Assembly (NCBI GenBank): GCA_902763085.1
Contig: CACWQW010000019.1
Span: 1 to 39,631, forward strand
From: Dongibacter bovis
Lineage (GTDB): Bacteria; Bacillota; Negativicutes; Selenomonadales; Selenomonadaceae
Reading direction: 5' to 3'
DNA length: 39,631 nucleotides
Positions 30,129 to 38,775 of the stretch are shown here, in pieces. The notes under the pieces were generated by a model. The model was not told where the DNA came from, did not search any database, and saw only the letters and a list, made by a program, of their open reading frames with translations. The translations under genes were made by a program, and so were the position numbers. The stretch's first letter is position 1. The number at the start of each line of letters is the position of its first letter.

Positions 30129-31700
30129 TTAAGACGCTTTCTGCGTGGTATGCCCCTTGTAGGACGCGAGCACGAGCTTGTCCTGCGTGACATCCGCCTT
30201 GGTGAACTCAGCGGTCTTGATGCCGTTGGAGAGTACGATGATGCGGTCGGCGATGGCCTCGATCTCCTCAAGCTCCGAAGAGATGACGATGAGCGAGAGA
30301 CCGGCATCCGCGTAGTGGTTCATGATCTCGAAGACCTCGGTCTTCGCGCCGATGTCGATGCCGCGGCTTGGCTCATCGAGCAACAGGATCTTCGGCTGGG
30401 TGAGGATTCCTTTACCGATGACGACCTTCTGCTGATTGCCGCCCGAAAGCGAGAGGATGGGCAGGCGCTTGTCCGCCACCTTGATGTGGATATCCTTGAT
30501 CTCGCCGTCGACTGCCGCGTCCTCGGCCCTCTTGTTGAGGAAGATGCCCTTGGCGTAGCGCTTGAGGCTCGAGAGCGAGATGTTCTTGCCGATGTCCATC
30601 GTCTGCACGAGACCCTCGCGCTGCCTGTCCTCAGGCACCATGGCAAAGCCGCGCTCGATCTGCTCCGTGACATTGTGGATCTCGATGGGCTTGCCGTCGA
30701 GGATGATGCGCCCCGTATGCTCGGGATGCAGTCCCATGATGCACTCGAAGAGCTCCGTACGCCCGGCGCCCATGAGGCCGTAGATGCCGAGGATCTCGCC
30801 CTGCTTGAGCTCGAAGCTCACATGGTTCAGCAGCCAGCCGCCGCCTTTCTTCGGCAGGCAGATATCCTCCGCCCGCATCACAACCTTGCGCGTCGTCCAG
30901 TCGACCGCCTCCTTGCGCTGCGGATACGACTTCTTCGTGCCGACCATCTTGCGGACGATCCAGCTGAGCTCGATATCCTCGACCGCCGCGCTCGCGACGA
31001 ACTTGCCGTCGCGCAGGATCGTGACGAAATCGCCGATCTGCATGATCTCCTCGAGGCGGTGCGAGATGTAGACGATGGAAATGCCCTCCGCCGTCAGCTC
31101 GCGCATGATCTTGAAGAGCACCTGCACCTCCTGCTCGGAAAGCGAGGACGTCGGCTCGTCCATGATGAGGATCTTGAGATCATCTTGGATGAGGTTGCGC
31201 GCGATCTCGATCATCTGTTGCTGACCGACACGCAGATCGCCGACGATGGTGAGGGGGTCGATCGGATGCTCGAGCTTCTCCATGATGGCCTTCGTGCGGC
31301 GGATGTGCGCCGCGTTGTCGAGGCCGACCTTGTGGCGCGTGATCTCGCGCGCCATGAAGATGTTCTGATAGACATTGAGATTCGGGAAAAGCGAGAGCTC
31401 CTGATGGATGATGCCGATGCCGTGCGCGCGCGCGGCGCTGACATCCGGGAAATGAACCTCCTCCCCTCCCATCGTCATCGTGCCGCCCGACGGCTGCTCA
31501 ATGCCTGCGATGATCTTCATCAGCGTGGACTTTCCCGCGCCGTTTTCACCGATGAGCACGTTGACCTTTCCCTTGTAGACATCGAACGACACCTGATCGA
31601 GCGCCTTCGTGCCGGGGTAGATCTTATCCATCTTTTCACAGTGAAGCACCGAGGGAATATCCGTATGGATGCGCTCCACGGCCTGCGTTTCTGTTGCCAT
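30129..31700 (-). CDS. rbsA: Sugar ABC transporter ATP-binding protein, RbsA type (two cassettes)
   Basis: 523 aa with fused nucleotide-binding domains. NBD1: Walker A IGENGAGKSTLMK (about 49-61), signature-like LRVGQQQMIEIAR, Walker B LIMDEPTSSL. NBD2: degenerate Walker A YGLMGAGRTELFE, consensus signature LSGGNQQKVVIGK, Walker B LLLDEPSRGID. The asymmetry, with a degenerate P-loop in NBD2 and a non-canonical signature in NBD1, is normal for RbsA/MglA/AraG transporters. It powers the RbsC-type permease. AAGGAGAGG precedes the ATG, and only 12 nt separate it from the DUF2291 gene. Confidence 0.95.
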   Translation of the reverse strand: MATETQAVERIHTDIPSVLHCEKMDKIYPGTKALDQVSFDVYKGKVNVLIGENGAGKSTLMKIIAGIEQPSGGTMTMGGEEVHFPDVSAARAHGIGIIHQELSLFPNLNVYQNIFMAREITRHKVGLDNAAHIRRTKAIMEKLEHPIDPLTIVGDLRVGQQQMIEIARNLIQDDLKILIMDEPTSSLSEQEVQVLFKIMRELTAEGISIVYISHRLEEIMQIGDFVTILRDGKFVASAAVEDIELSWIVRKMVGTKKSYPQRKEAVDWTTRKVVMRAEDICLPKKGGGWLLNHVSFELKQGEILGIYGLMGAGRTELFECIMGLHPEHTGRIILDGKPIEIHNVTEQIERGFAMVPEDRQREGLVQTMDIGKNISLSSLKRYAKGIFLNKRAEDAAVDGEIKDIHIKVADKRLPILSLSGGNQQKVVIGKGILTQPKILLLDEPSRGIDIGAKTEVFEIMNHYADAGLSLIVISSELEEIEAIADRIIVLSNGIKTAEFTKADVTQDKLVLASYKGHTTQKAS

Positions 31701-31712
31701 AGTATCCTCTCC

Positions 31713-32354
31713 TTACTTCACAGCGGCCGTGACCGGCGTGATGAGGATCTCCTTGTCGCCGCTCACGGTGAAGCAGCCCGTAAAGGTGATGGTCTTGCCC
31801 GTGAGATTCGCGATATCGAGCGGAGCGATGACATCCTTGCTGATGACATCGTGGATGGCCTGCGAGACCTTCGCCCAATCGACCTGGTTCTTGTAATCTT
31901 CATATTTGATGAAGCTCAGGCAGTCGCGCACGGCTGAGCCCTTGTAGACCGGGCCGACTTGGAGTTTGACGACGACGGGCCCCTCATAGCCGCTGACCTT
32001 GAGCGTGGCAAAGCCCGCTTTCTTCGTCTGGTCGACGCCCGTGACGGTCGCCTCGCCCTTGACGATATAGCTGAGCTCGCCCTTGTCCCCCATGGAATAG
32101 TGTCCGTACTGCTTCGCGACGGAACTCAATTTGCCATTTGCCTCCGTGAGGAGCTTCGGCAGCTCCACGGCATTCTGCTCGATATCCGGCACGGCCTTCG
32201 ATGACCAGATGCCCTCGACATTCTCCGCTGCGTTGAACGCCACATTTCCTGTGACCTCATCCTCGTGCCCGATCTGCACGACCTTGACGCAGCCGGTCAG
32301 CGCAAACGTCATGACGAAGCACAGCAGGACGCTAATCAGTGCTCTTTTCTTCAT
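31713..32354 (-). CDS. DUF2291 family lipoprotein
   Basis: 213 aa. Type II signal peptide with lipobox LTGC (Cys21), so it is lipid-anchored on the periplasmic side. The mature part (VKVVQIGHEDEVTGNVAFNA, then GIWSSKAVPDIEQNAVELPK and the C-terminal DIANLTGKTITFTGCFTVSG) matches DUF2291. Members sit regularly beside RbsABC-type sugar importers, and their role is not established; accessory binding or assembly functions are guesses. Here it lies between the binding-protein and ATPase genes, preceded by an intrinsic terminator at 32422-32466. AGAGGAAA precedes the ATG. Confidence 0.85.
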   Translation of the reverse strand: MKKRALISVLLCFVMTFALTGCVKVVQIGHEDEVTGNVAFNAAENVEGIWSSKAVPDIEQNAVELPKLLTEANGKLSSVAKQYGHYSMGDKGELSYIVKGEATVTGVDQTKKAGFATLKVSGYEGPVVVKLQVGPVYKGSAVRDCLSFIKYEDYKNQVDWAKVSQAIHDVISKDVIAPLDIANLTGKTITFTGCFTVSGDKEILITPVTAAVK

Positions 32355-32421
32355 AATGTTTTCCTCTCAATAGAAATTCCACTCATATCGACTCATGTTC
32401 CGGAAATGGTGGAAAAAAAGA

Positions 32422-32466
32422 AGGTGGACTGCCACGCCTGCGCGAGCAGTGCAAAACAATCCACCT
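32422..32466 (-). terminator. Intra-operon terminator after the binding-protein gene
   Basis: On the minus strand AGGTGGA (32460-32466) pairs with TCCACCT (32422-32428), closing a 31-nt GC-rich inner region, followed by TCTTTTTTT. Its position after the binding-protein stop would leave most transcripts ending here and some reading through, so that binding protein exceeds transporter. Confidence 0.7.
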
Positions 32467-32494
32467 CTATTTTCCCTATATTCTGGAAACTGGA

Positions 32495-33526
<1,032 letters not shown>

Positions 33527-33591
33527 TCATGAGACAGAATATGATGGAATCTATGACTCGTCAGGCTGAGCGTGCCAGCCTGCAGAATCCT

Positions 33592-35088
33592 CTATTGCGG
33601 CTTTCGCGTTGCAGAAAGCACTTGCCGGATGGCCGCCCGCCAGCCGGCGATGAGCGCCGCGCGCTTTGCCGCTGACAGTTGCGGGGAGAAGGCTCGCCGC
33701 TTGCCGCGCGCGAAGACCTCCCGCCGCTCATAGAGCCCAGCAGCGATGCCGGCGACATAGGCGGCGCCCATCGCGGAGAGTTCCTCGACGTCAGGTACCT
33801 CGACCCGCGCGGCGATGATATCCGCCGTTCGCTGCATGAGATACCCATTCTTCGTCGGGCCGCCGTCAACGTAGAGTGCTGGCAGCTGATGGCCGGATTC
33901 CTCCTGCATGAGCGAGACGATGTCGTTGATCTGATAGGCGATGGCATCGAGTACGGCGCGCACCATTTCCCTTTTCCCCGTCACGCGCGTGAGACCCGTA
34001 AAAAGCCCCGTTGCCCCGCTCTCCCAATAGGGAGCGCCGAGCCCTGTGAACGCGGGCACGAAATAGCTCTTGTCCTCCGGATGCGCGGCTCTTGCGAGCG
34101 CCTCGGTCTCACCGGCGCTCGCGATGAGCTTCAAATCGTCCTTGAGCCAGGAAATCGCGGCGCCCGTATAGTTGATGTTGCCCTCGAGAACATATTCCGG
34201 CCTGCCGCCAAGGCTCCAGGCGAGCGAGGTCACGAGGCCGTGCGCCGATCGGACGGGCTCCGCGCCGACATTCATCATGACGGATGAGCCGGTGCCGTAC
34301 GTCGCCTTCGCAAGGCCCGGACGATGGCATCCCTGGCCGAAAAGCGCCGCATGGCTGTCACCCAAGACGCCGCGGATGGGGATCTTTCGGTCGAGCAAAC
34401 CGTCGAAATCCGTCTCGCCGTAATCGCCGTCAGAGTCCGTGACCAGCGGCAGGGCCGCAGTCTTTATGCCGAACAACCCCGCGACCTCCTCCGACCATTG
34501 CAGTTTCTCGATGTCGAACAGCTGCGTGCGCGAAGCATTGGATGCATCCGTCTGGAAACGGCGCCCGCCTGTCATTTTGTAGACAAGCCAACTGTCCATC
34601 GTGCCCATCGCGAGCCGTCCCGCCGCCATAAGCGTGCGCGCTCCCTTGACATGCCGCAGGATCCACGCGAGCTTGGCTGCCGAAAAATACGGTGAGAGCG
34701 GCAGCCCCGTCACTTGCCTGATGCGGTCTCCGCAGCCCTTCTCCTCAAGCTCCGTGCAGATCTGCGCGCCGCGCGCGCACTGCCAGACAATGGCGTGGTA
34801 GATGCTCTTCCCCGTGGCCTTGTCCCACGCGAGCGCCGTTTCACGCTGGTTGCTGATGCCGATGGCCGCGATGTCGCGCGCCGCGGTCCGCGTCTCTTGA
34901 AGCAAGCGCTCCACGAGCTCCTTGAGGTTCTCCCAGATTTCCTCCGGGTCGTGCTCCACCCAGCCGCGCGCATCGACGTATTGCCTGTGCGGCTTGTCGA
35001 GACGCTTGATGACGTCCCCCCGCGCATCGAAGAGCAAAACCTTCGTCCCCTGTGTACTCTGGTCAATGCCGAGGATGCAACGCCCCAT
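33592..35088 (-). CDS. FGGY-family kinase, glycerol-kinase-like (candidate apulose kinase)
   Basis: 498 aa, complete FGGY kinase closest in pattern to glycerol kinase: N-terminal ILGIDQSTQGTKVLLFD, NQRETALAW (R82-E83), IVWQ (W102), LSPYFSAAKLAWIL (Y134), TDASNASRTQLFDI, ATP-site GTGSSVMMNVG and VDGGPTKNGYLMQ. It transfers phosphate from ATP to a small polyol or ketose. At the GlpK substrate loop (E. coli D245-Q246) it has D244-S245-H246 (GDSHAALFGQ), so the contact normally made by Gln is changed and glycerol is unlikely to be the substrate. Between a split transketolase and a pentose importer, apulose kinase is the best guess; other ketose kinases are possible. Its ATG overlaps the transketolase stop as TGATG. 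Confidence 0.85.
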   Translation of the reverse strand: MGRCILGIDQSTQGTKVLLFDARGDVIKRLDKPHRQYVDARGWVEHDPEEIWENLKELVERLLQETRTAARDIAAIGISNQRETALAWDKATGKSIYHAIVWQCARGAQICTELEEKGCGDRIRQVTGLPLSPYFSAAKLAWILRHVKGARTLMAAGRLAMGTMDSWLVYKMTGGRRFQTDASNASRTQLFDIEKLQWSEEVAGLFGIKTAALPLVTDSDGDYGETDFDGLLDRKIPIRGVLGDSHAALFGQGCHRPGLAKATYGTGSSVMMNVGAEPVRSAHGLVTSLAWSLGGRPEYVLEGNINYTGAAISWLKDDLKLIASAGETEALARAAHPEDKSYFVPAFTGLGAPYWESGATGLFTGLTRVTGKREMVRAVLDAIAYQINDIVSLMQEESGHQLPALYVDGGPTKNGYLMQRTADIIAARVEVPDVEELSAMGAAYVAGIAAGLYERREVFARGKRRAFSPQLSAAKRAALIAGWRAAIRQVLSATRKPQ

Positions 35089-36014
35089 CAGAGAAGCTCC
35101 CGCGCGGCCTTCGCGATTCCCTCAGCATCGAGGCCGTAGTGGTGGAAGATCTCCGCTGTCTTGCCCGTGACGACCGGCGCGTCAGGGAGCGTGAGACTCC
35201 GTACCTTCGTCGGTGCCTGCGCCGCCGTGACCTGGGCGACGAGCGAGCCGAGGCCGCCGTACTTCGTGTGCTCCTCGACCGTCAGGATGGCCTTTGTCTC
35301 CCGCGCCGCCCTGCACACGGCCTCCTCGTCGAGCGGCTTGAGGCAGTACATGTCGAGTACGCGCACCGATCTGCCTTCCTTCTCCAATGCCTCCGCGGCT
35401 TTTTTCGCCTCGTAGACAACCTCGCCGCAGGCGATGATCGTGAGATCCGTGCCTTCCTTGACCGTCACGGCCTTGTCCATCGTGAAGCCGACTTTGCCGT
35501 CCTCGTAGACGTCCGCGACGGCGTTGCGGCCGATGCGGATGTAGGCGGGCTCCTCGTCCCGCGCGAGCACCTTCATGAGCTCCTTCGCGAGATACTGGTC
35601 GCTCGGGAAATAGACGCGCAGTCCCGGGATCGACGCCATGTCCGCGATGTCCGTCGCCGAATGATGCGTCATGCCGAGCGCGCCGTAGCTCACGCCGCCG
35701 GAGATGCCGATGAGCTTCACATTCGTATGCGAGTAAGCGACATCAACCTTTACTTGTTCCATGCTGCGCGTCGAGAGGAAGCTCGCCGGCGACACGGCGA
35801 ATGGGCGCTTGCCGCAGGCCGCGAGCCCCGCGCTGATGCCGACGAGATTCTGCTCGGCGATACCAACCTCGACGAACTGCTCTTTATGCGCCTCAGCATA
35901 GGGGCCTAGCCCCCCCGAGCCGCGCGAATCGCTGCAAAGCACGACGATGTCTTTGTTCACGTCGGCTTCTTCCTGCAGGAACTCCGCGATGACCTTCTTG
36001 ATTGCCTTGCTCAT
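35088..36014 (-). CDS. Transketolase, C-terminal subunit
   Basis: 308 aa: the pyrimidine-binding and C-terminal domains of a transketolase encoded as a separate gene. Visible: VVLCSDSRGSGGLG, FVEVGIAEQNLVGISAGLAA with the catalytic Glu that activates thiamine diphosphate, YSHTNVKLIGISGGVSYGAL, GMTHHSATDIADMASIPGL and the C-terminal VRVLDMYCLKPLDEEAVCRA. It pairs with the adjacent N-terminal subunit to move a two-carbon unit between sugar phosphates. In the apiose pathway the same split enzyme converts apulose 4-phosphate plus glyceraldehyde 3-phosphate to xylulose 5-phosphate plus dihydroxyacetone phosphate. ATG 36014 overlaps the upstream stop as ATGA, with GGAGG upstream. Confidence 0.92.
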   Translation of the reverse strand: MSKAIKKVIAEFLQEEADVNKDIVVLCSDSRGSGGLGPYAEAHKEQFVEVGIAEQNLVGISAGLAACGKRPFAVSPASFLSTRSMEQVKVDVAYSHTNVKLIGISGGVSYGALGMTHHSATDIADMASIPGLRVYFPSDQYLAKELMKVLARDEEPAYIRIGRNAVADVYEDGKVGFTMDKAVTVKEGTDLTIIACGEVVYEAKKAAEALEKEGRSVRVLDMYCLKPLDEEAVCRAARETKAILTVEEHTKYGGLGSLVAQVTAAQAPTKVRSLTLPDAPVVTGKTAEIFHHYGLDAEGIAKAARELL

Positions 36015-36844
36015 AATGATGCCTCCTTTGCCGCGAGCTCCTCGAGCGCCTTTTGATACTGCTCGTCTGTCGGAACCTTGTGATGCCAAGCGACCTGATT
36101 CTCGATAAAGGAGACACCGCAGCCCTTCGTCGTATTCGCGATGATGACCGTGGGCTTTCCCTTGGTGCGTTTCGCGAGGTCGACGGCATCGTCGATGGCC
36201 GCGAGATCGTTGCCGGGGATGGAGAGCACATTCCAGCCAAATGCCGCCCAGCGCTCCTCGGCGCTGTCCTGCGTCATGACCTCCTCCGTCGTACCGGAGA
36301 TCTGCAGGCGGTTGCGATCGACGAACGCCGTGAGATTGTCGAGCTTATAGTGGCCGCCCGCCATCGCCGCCTCCCAGACGGAGCCCTCGGCGCACTCGCC
36401 GTCGCCCATGACGACATAGGTGCGGTAGCCGCGCCCGTCCATACGCGCCGCAAGCGCCATGCCGACGCCGACAGAGAGCCCATGTCCGAGCGAACCGCTG
36501 TTAACCTCGATGCCGGGGATCTTGTTGTTCGGATGGCCGATGAACTTCGAGCCGTACTGCGCGTACGTTTCAAGCTCCTCCTTCGGGAAATAGCCCTTGT
36601 CCGCAAGCACGGCGTAGAGCGCCTCCACACTGTGCCCCTTGCTCAAGATGAAACGGTCGCGCTCCGGATTTTTCTGCTGCTCCGGGCTGACGTTCATCTG
36701 CTTGTAGTAGAGATCCACGAGGATGTCCGTCACGCTGAGGTCGCCGCCGATATGGCCAGTTCCCGCCTGATGAATCATCGTCACGATCTCCCTGCGGATC
36801 GCGACCGCCTTTTTCTGGAGACTTCTGAGCTCCTGCTGTTCCAT
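36011..36844 (-). CDS. Transketolase, N-terminal (thiamine-diphosphate) subunit
   Basis: 277 aa: the PP-binding domain of transketolase as a separate polypeptide. Visible: HQAGTGHIGGDLSVTDILV, RFILSKGHSVEALYAVLADK, GIEVNSGSLGHGLSVGVGMA, and the thiamine-diphosphate motif GDGECAEGSVWEAAMAGGHY followed by LTAFVDRNRLQ. It forms the active site jointly with the C-terminal subunit. ATG 36844 is preferred because the G-rich ribosome site (GAGGGGGGA) lies 7 nt upstream; ATG 36850, which overlaps the isomerase stop by 4 nt, sits too close to it. Both subunits lie directly after the isomerase gene, so the three are translated together. Confidence 0.92.
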   Translation of the reverse strand: MEQQELRSLQKKAVAIRREIVTMIHQAGTGHIGGDLSVTDILVDLYYKQMNVSPEQQKNPERDRFILSKGHSVEALYAVLADKGYFPKEELETYAQYGSKFIGHPNNKIPGIEVNSGSLGHGLSVGVGMALAARMDGRGYRTYVVMGDGECAEGSVWEAAMAGGHYKLDNLTAFVDRNRLQISGTTEEVMTQDSAEERWAAFGWNVLSIPGNDLAAIDDAVDLAKRTKGKPTVIIANTTKGCGVSFIENQVAWHHKVPTDEQYQKALEELAAKEASL

Positions 36845-36846
36845 CT

Positions 36847-38247
36847 TCATTCCCCCCTCAGATACGCCTTGACCTCTGCTTCATTCTCATCATAGAGATC
36901 CGGCTTGACACCAATATATTTGCATGCCTCATACAGGATGGGCACCACATTCTTATGAATGCCGACACAGTGATGGATGTACGGGCCCTCGACGATCTTC
37001 GCCTCAAGGCGTTTGATGTTTTCCACCTCAACCCAGAGATATGTACCCATGCAGGTCGGCCCGTCGACGCCCTTGGCATTGCCAAGGAGCAACGAATACT
37101 CGCCGTTATCGCCGTCAAAGCGTGCGAGCGTCACCTCTCCGTGCTTTGCCTCCGCCGTGAGGCTGCCCGGATGCTCAAACGCGAGCGGATAGGTGAGCTT
37201 CGCCTTCTCGCGCGCGATGGAGATCGGCCAGGGGCCGCAATGCTGCAGCAGCTCACCGTTCTCGATATCGGGATGACGGATCGTCCAGTCGGCGAAGAAC
37301 GAGCGCGTTTCGCCCATGCCGGCAGCCTCGACCAGAAGAGCCGTAATCGCGCCATGGATATCTGTCTCGCAGACGATGGGGATGCCCTCCTCATTCAGCA
37401 TGGCATTCGCTGCGCACGGCATGATGCCGAGCTCTGTCTGCAAAGCATTCCAGCACTGGATCGCACCGGCGTTGCAGTGGTATTTCTTCACAAGGTGCTC
37501 CATCGCAACCTTGAGCGCCGCGACGTTTTCGACCTCATCCTCCTTGATTTTGATCTCCATGTGCGTGTGGATATACGCGATGGTCTCCTCGACCTCCGTC
37601 CGCTCCGCCTTGGCCGCCTTGACCTCCTCGACGAGTTCCGTCAGCGGCACTGGCGCGAGCTGCACGTTGAACTTCTCGAGAAGCTCGCCCTCATTGCACA
37701 TCGTCGACCAGAAATCAAAGGGACGCGGCCCCATCTGGAGGATCCGCACATGGCGGAACGTCTTCACGACGTTGCACACCGCGAGGAAATCGCGGATGCC
37801 GCGCGCAAACACCGGATCATCAAGGCGACAGTTCGTCATATAGGTGAAGGGAACGCGAAACCGGCGCAGCACCTTGCCTGTCGCGAAGAGTCCACACTGC
37901 GTGTCGCGCAGGCGCACGCCGTTTTCATCCGGTCGCTCATCGAGCGGCCCCCAGAGCAGCACCGGCACGCCCAAATCCTTCGCGAGCCGCGCGCACTCAT
38001 ACTCCGTGCCGAAATTGCAGTGCGGCAGAAAGAGACCGTCGATTTTTTCTCTTTTAAATTTTTCAACGATTTTAAGTCGATCGTTCTCATCATAGAGCAG
38101 TCCCTCGTCATTGATATCGTCGATATCCACGAACGAGACGCCCAGTTCCTCAAGACGTTTTCTCGTAAGCCCCCGATATTTCACAGCATCCGGTGCGCTA
38201 AAAATACTACGACGCGTCGGCGCATAGCCGATCTTGATCTCCGGCAT
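36847..38247 (-). CDS. L-fucose/L-arabinose-isomerase-like sugar isomerase
   Basis: 466 aa, first gene of the operon. Similar to the L-fucose isomerase-like group: KIGYAPTRRSIFSAPDA, DGLFLPHCNFGTEYECARLA, VPVLLWGPLDERPD, RDTQCGLFATGKVLRRF, then metal-site candidates in IPIVCETDIHGAITALLVEA (Glu and Asp), FFADWTIRHPD and LLQHCGPWPISI (His). Such enzymes convert an aldose to a ketose using a divalent metal. The substrate is unknown; the neighbouring kinase and split transketolase make D-apiose an attractive candidate, while L-arabinose, fucose or another pentose remain possible. ATG 38247 has GGGGGAG upstream; the longer reading to 38334 has an untypical Lys/Glu/Arg-rich lead and no ribosome site. 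Confidence 0.8.
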   Translation of the reverse strand: MPEIKIGYAPTRRSIFSAPDAVKYRGLTRKRLEELGVSFVDIDDINDEGLLYDENDRLKIVEKFKREKIDGLFLPHCNFGTEYECARLAKDLGVPVLLWGPLDERPDENGVRLRDTQCGLFATGKVLRRFRVPFTYMTNCRLDDPVFARGIRDFLAVCNVVKTFRHVRILQMGPRPFDFWSTMCNEGELLEKFNVQLAPVPLTELVEEVKAAKAERTEVEETIAYIHTHMEIKIKEDEVENVAALKVAMEHLVKKYHCNAGAIQCWNALQTELGIMPCAANAMLNEEGIPIVCETDIHGAITALLVEAAGMGETRSFFADWTIRHPDIENGELLQHCGPWPISIAREKAKLTYPLAFEHPGSLTAEAKHGEVTLARFDGDNGEYSLLLGNAKGVDGPTCMGTYLWVEVENIKRLEAKIVEGPYIHHCVGIHKNVVPILYEACKYIGVKPDLYDENEAEVKAYLRGE

Positions 38248-38340
38248 TTCGACTCCCCCATTTCCACGTTCTTGTCTTTCATCCTGCTCAGCGTGCTTTT
38301 TTCGACTGATTTCGGCGTGTTCCATCCGTATCACATGCTT

Positions 38341-38368
38341 ATTATAGCATATCGCATAAATATTTCAA
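38341..38368 (-). promoter_or_regulatory. Promoter of the sugar operon
   Basis: On the minus strand TTGAAA (38363-38368) - 16 nt - TATAAT (38341-38346). The spacer holds the half-symmetric TTTATGCGATATGC. The start codon lies 93 nt downstream of the -10. No convincing cre (CcpA) site was seen. Confidence 0.65.
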
Positions 38369-38410
38369 CAAACTATTTACCCATAATTGCAATTTCCATC
38401 AAAAATAATC

Positions 38411-38442
38411 GGGATGCCACGCTCTAAAAAGCGTGGCATCCC
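38411..38442 (-). terminator. Perfect hairpin upstream of the sugar-operon promoter
   Basis: GGGATGCCACGC (38411-38422) / GCGTGGCATCCC (38431-38442), 12 bp with an 8-nt loop. On the minus strand it is followed by GATTATTTTTG. It could be a second terminator for pgi or for an unannotated transcript in 38453-38717, insulating the operon promoter. Confidence 0.6.
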
Positions 38443-38452
38443 GCGTCAAAAA

Positions 38453-38717
38453 AGGGCTATTCGCCATTTTCTCTTGTGATTTCTCGGTCTTTTATTTGTG
38501 TAGTCTCCTTCTTTTGTCTGTTATTTACGCGTACGCCGCCTCAATCTCACATAAATAAAAATATTTTATTGTAAAAAGCATCCATAATTTATAAAAATTA
38601 TTTACTTCCTATTCCGAGAATTGGAAACTTTCATGCGTGAAAGAGGGCATATCATTCACTCTATCTTCCTTTTGTCGAAAAAATTTTTATAAATTATTTA
38701 CATTAATTTTATAAAAA
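38453..38717. other. AT-rich gene-free stretch with repeated TTATTTAC motifs
   Basis: This 265-bp stretch between two terminator-like hairpins holds no credible open frame on either strand. It is much more AT-rich than its surroundings. TTATTTAC occurs three times (38521-38528, 38598-38605, 38694-38701), and CTATTTAC occurs once near the operon promoter (38373-38380). The latter two exact copies sit in near-duplicate contexts (TTTATAAAAATTATTTAC and TTTTTATAAATTATTTAC). It may be a regulator-binding region or carry a small RNA; nothing further is visible. Confidence 0.4.
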
Positions 38718-38751
38718 GGGCTGCGAACACGCAAACGCATGTTCGCAGCCC
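38718..38751 (-). terminator. Intrinsic terminator of pgi
   Basis: GGGCTGCGAACA (38718-38729) / TGTTCGCAGCCC (38740-38751), perfect 12-bp stem with a 10-nt loop, followed on the minus strand by TTTTTAT. It starts 24 nt past the pgi stop codon. Confidence 0.9.
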
Positions 38752-38775
38752 AAAATATTCGGCTGGATGCCTCGA

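Noticed and set aside
30129..31700. Inactivated ATPase because NBD1 signature and NBD2 Walker A are degenerate.
   Set aside because: This asymmetry is normal for RbsA/MglA-type fused ATPases.
30111..31937. 608-codon plus-strand frame opposite the RbsA-type ATPase.
   Set aside because: Antisense shadow; both ATP cassettes are read from the minus strand.
38248..38360. CcpA cre site at the sugar-operon promoter.
   Set aside because: No sequence close to TGNNANCGNNNNCA was found around the promoter.
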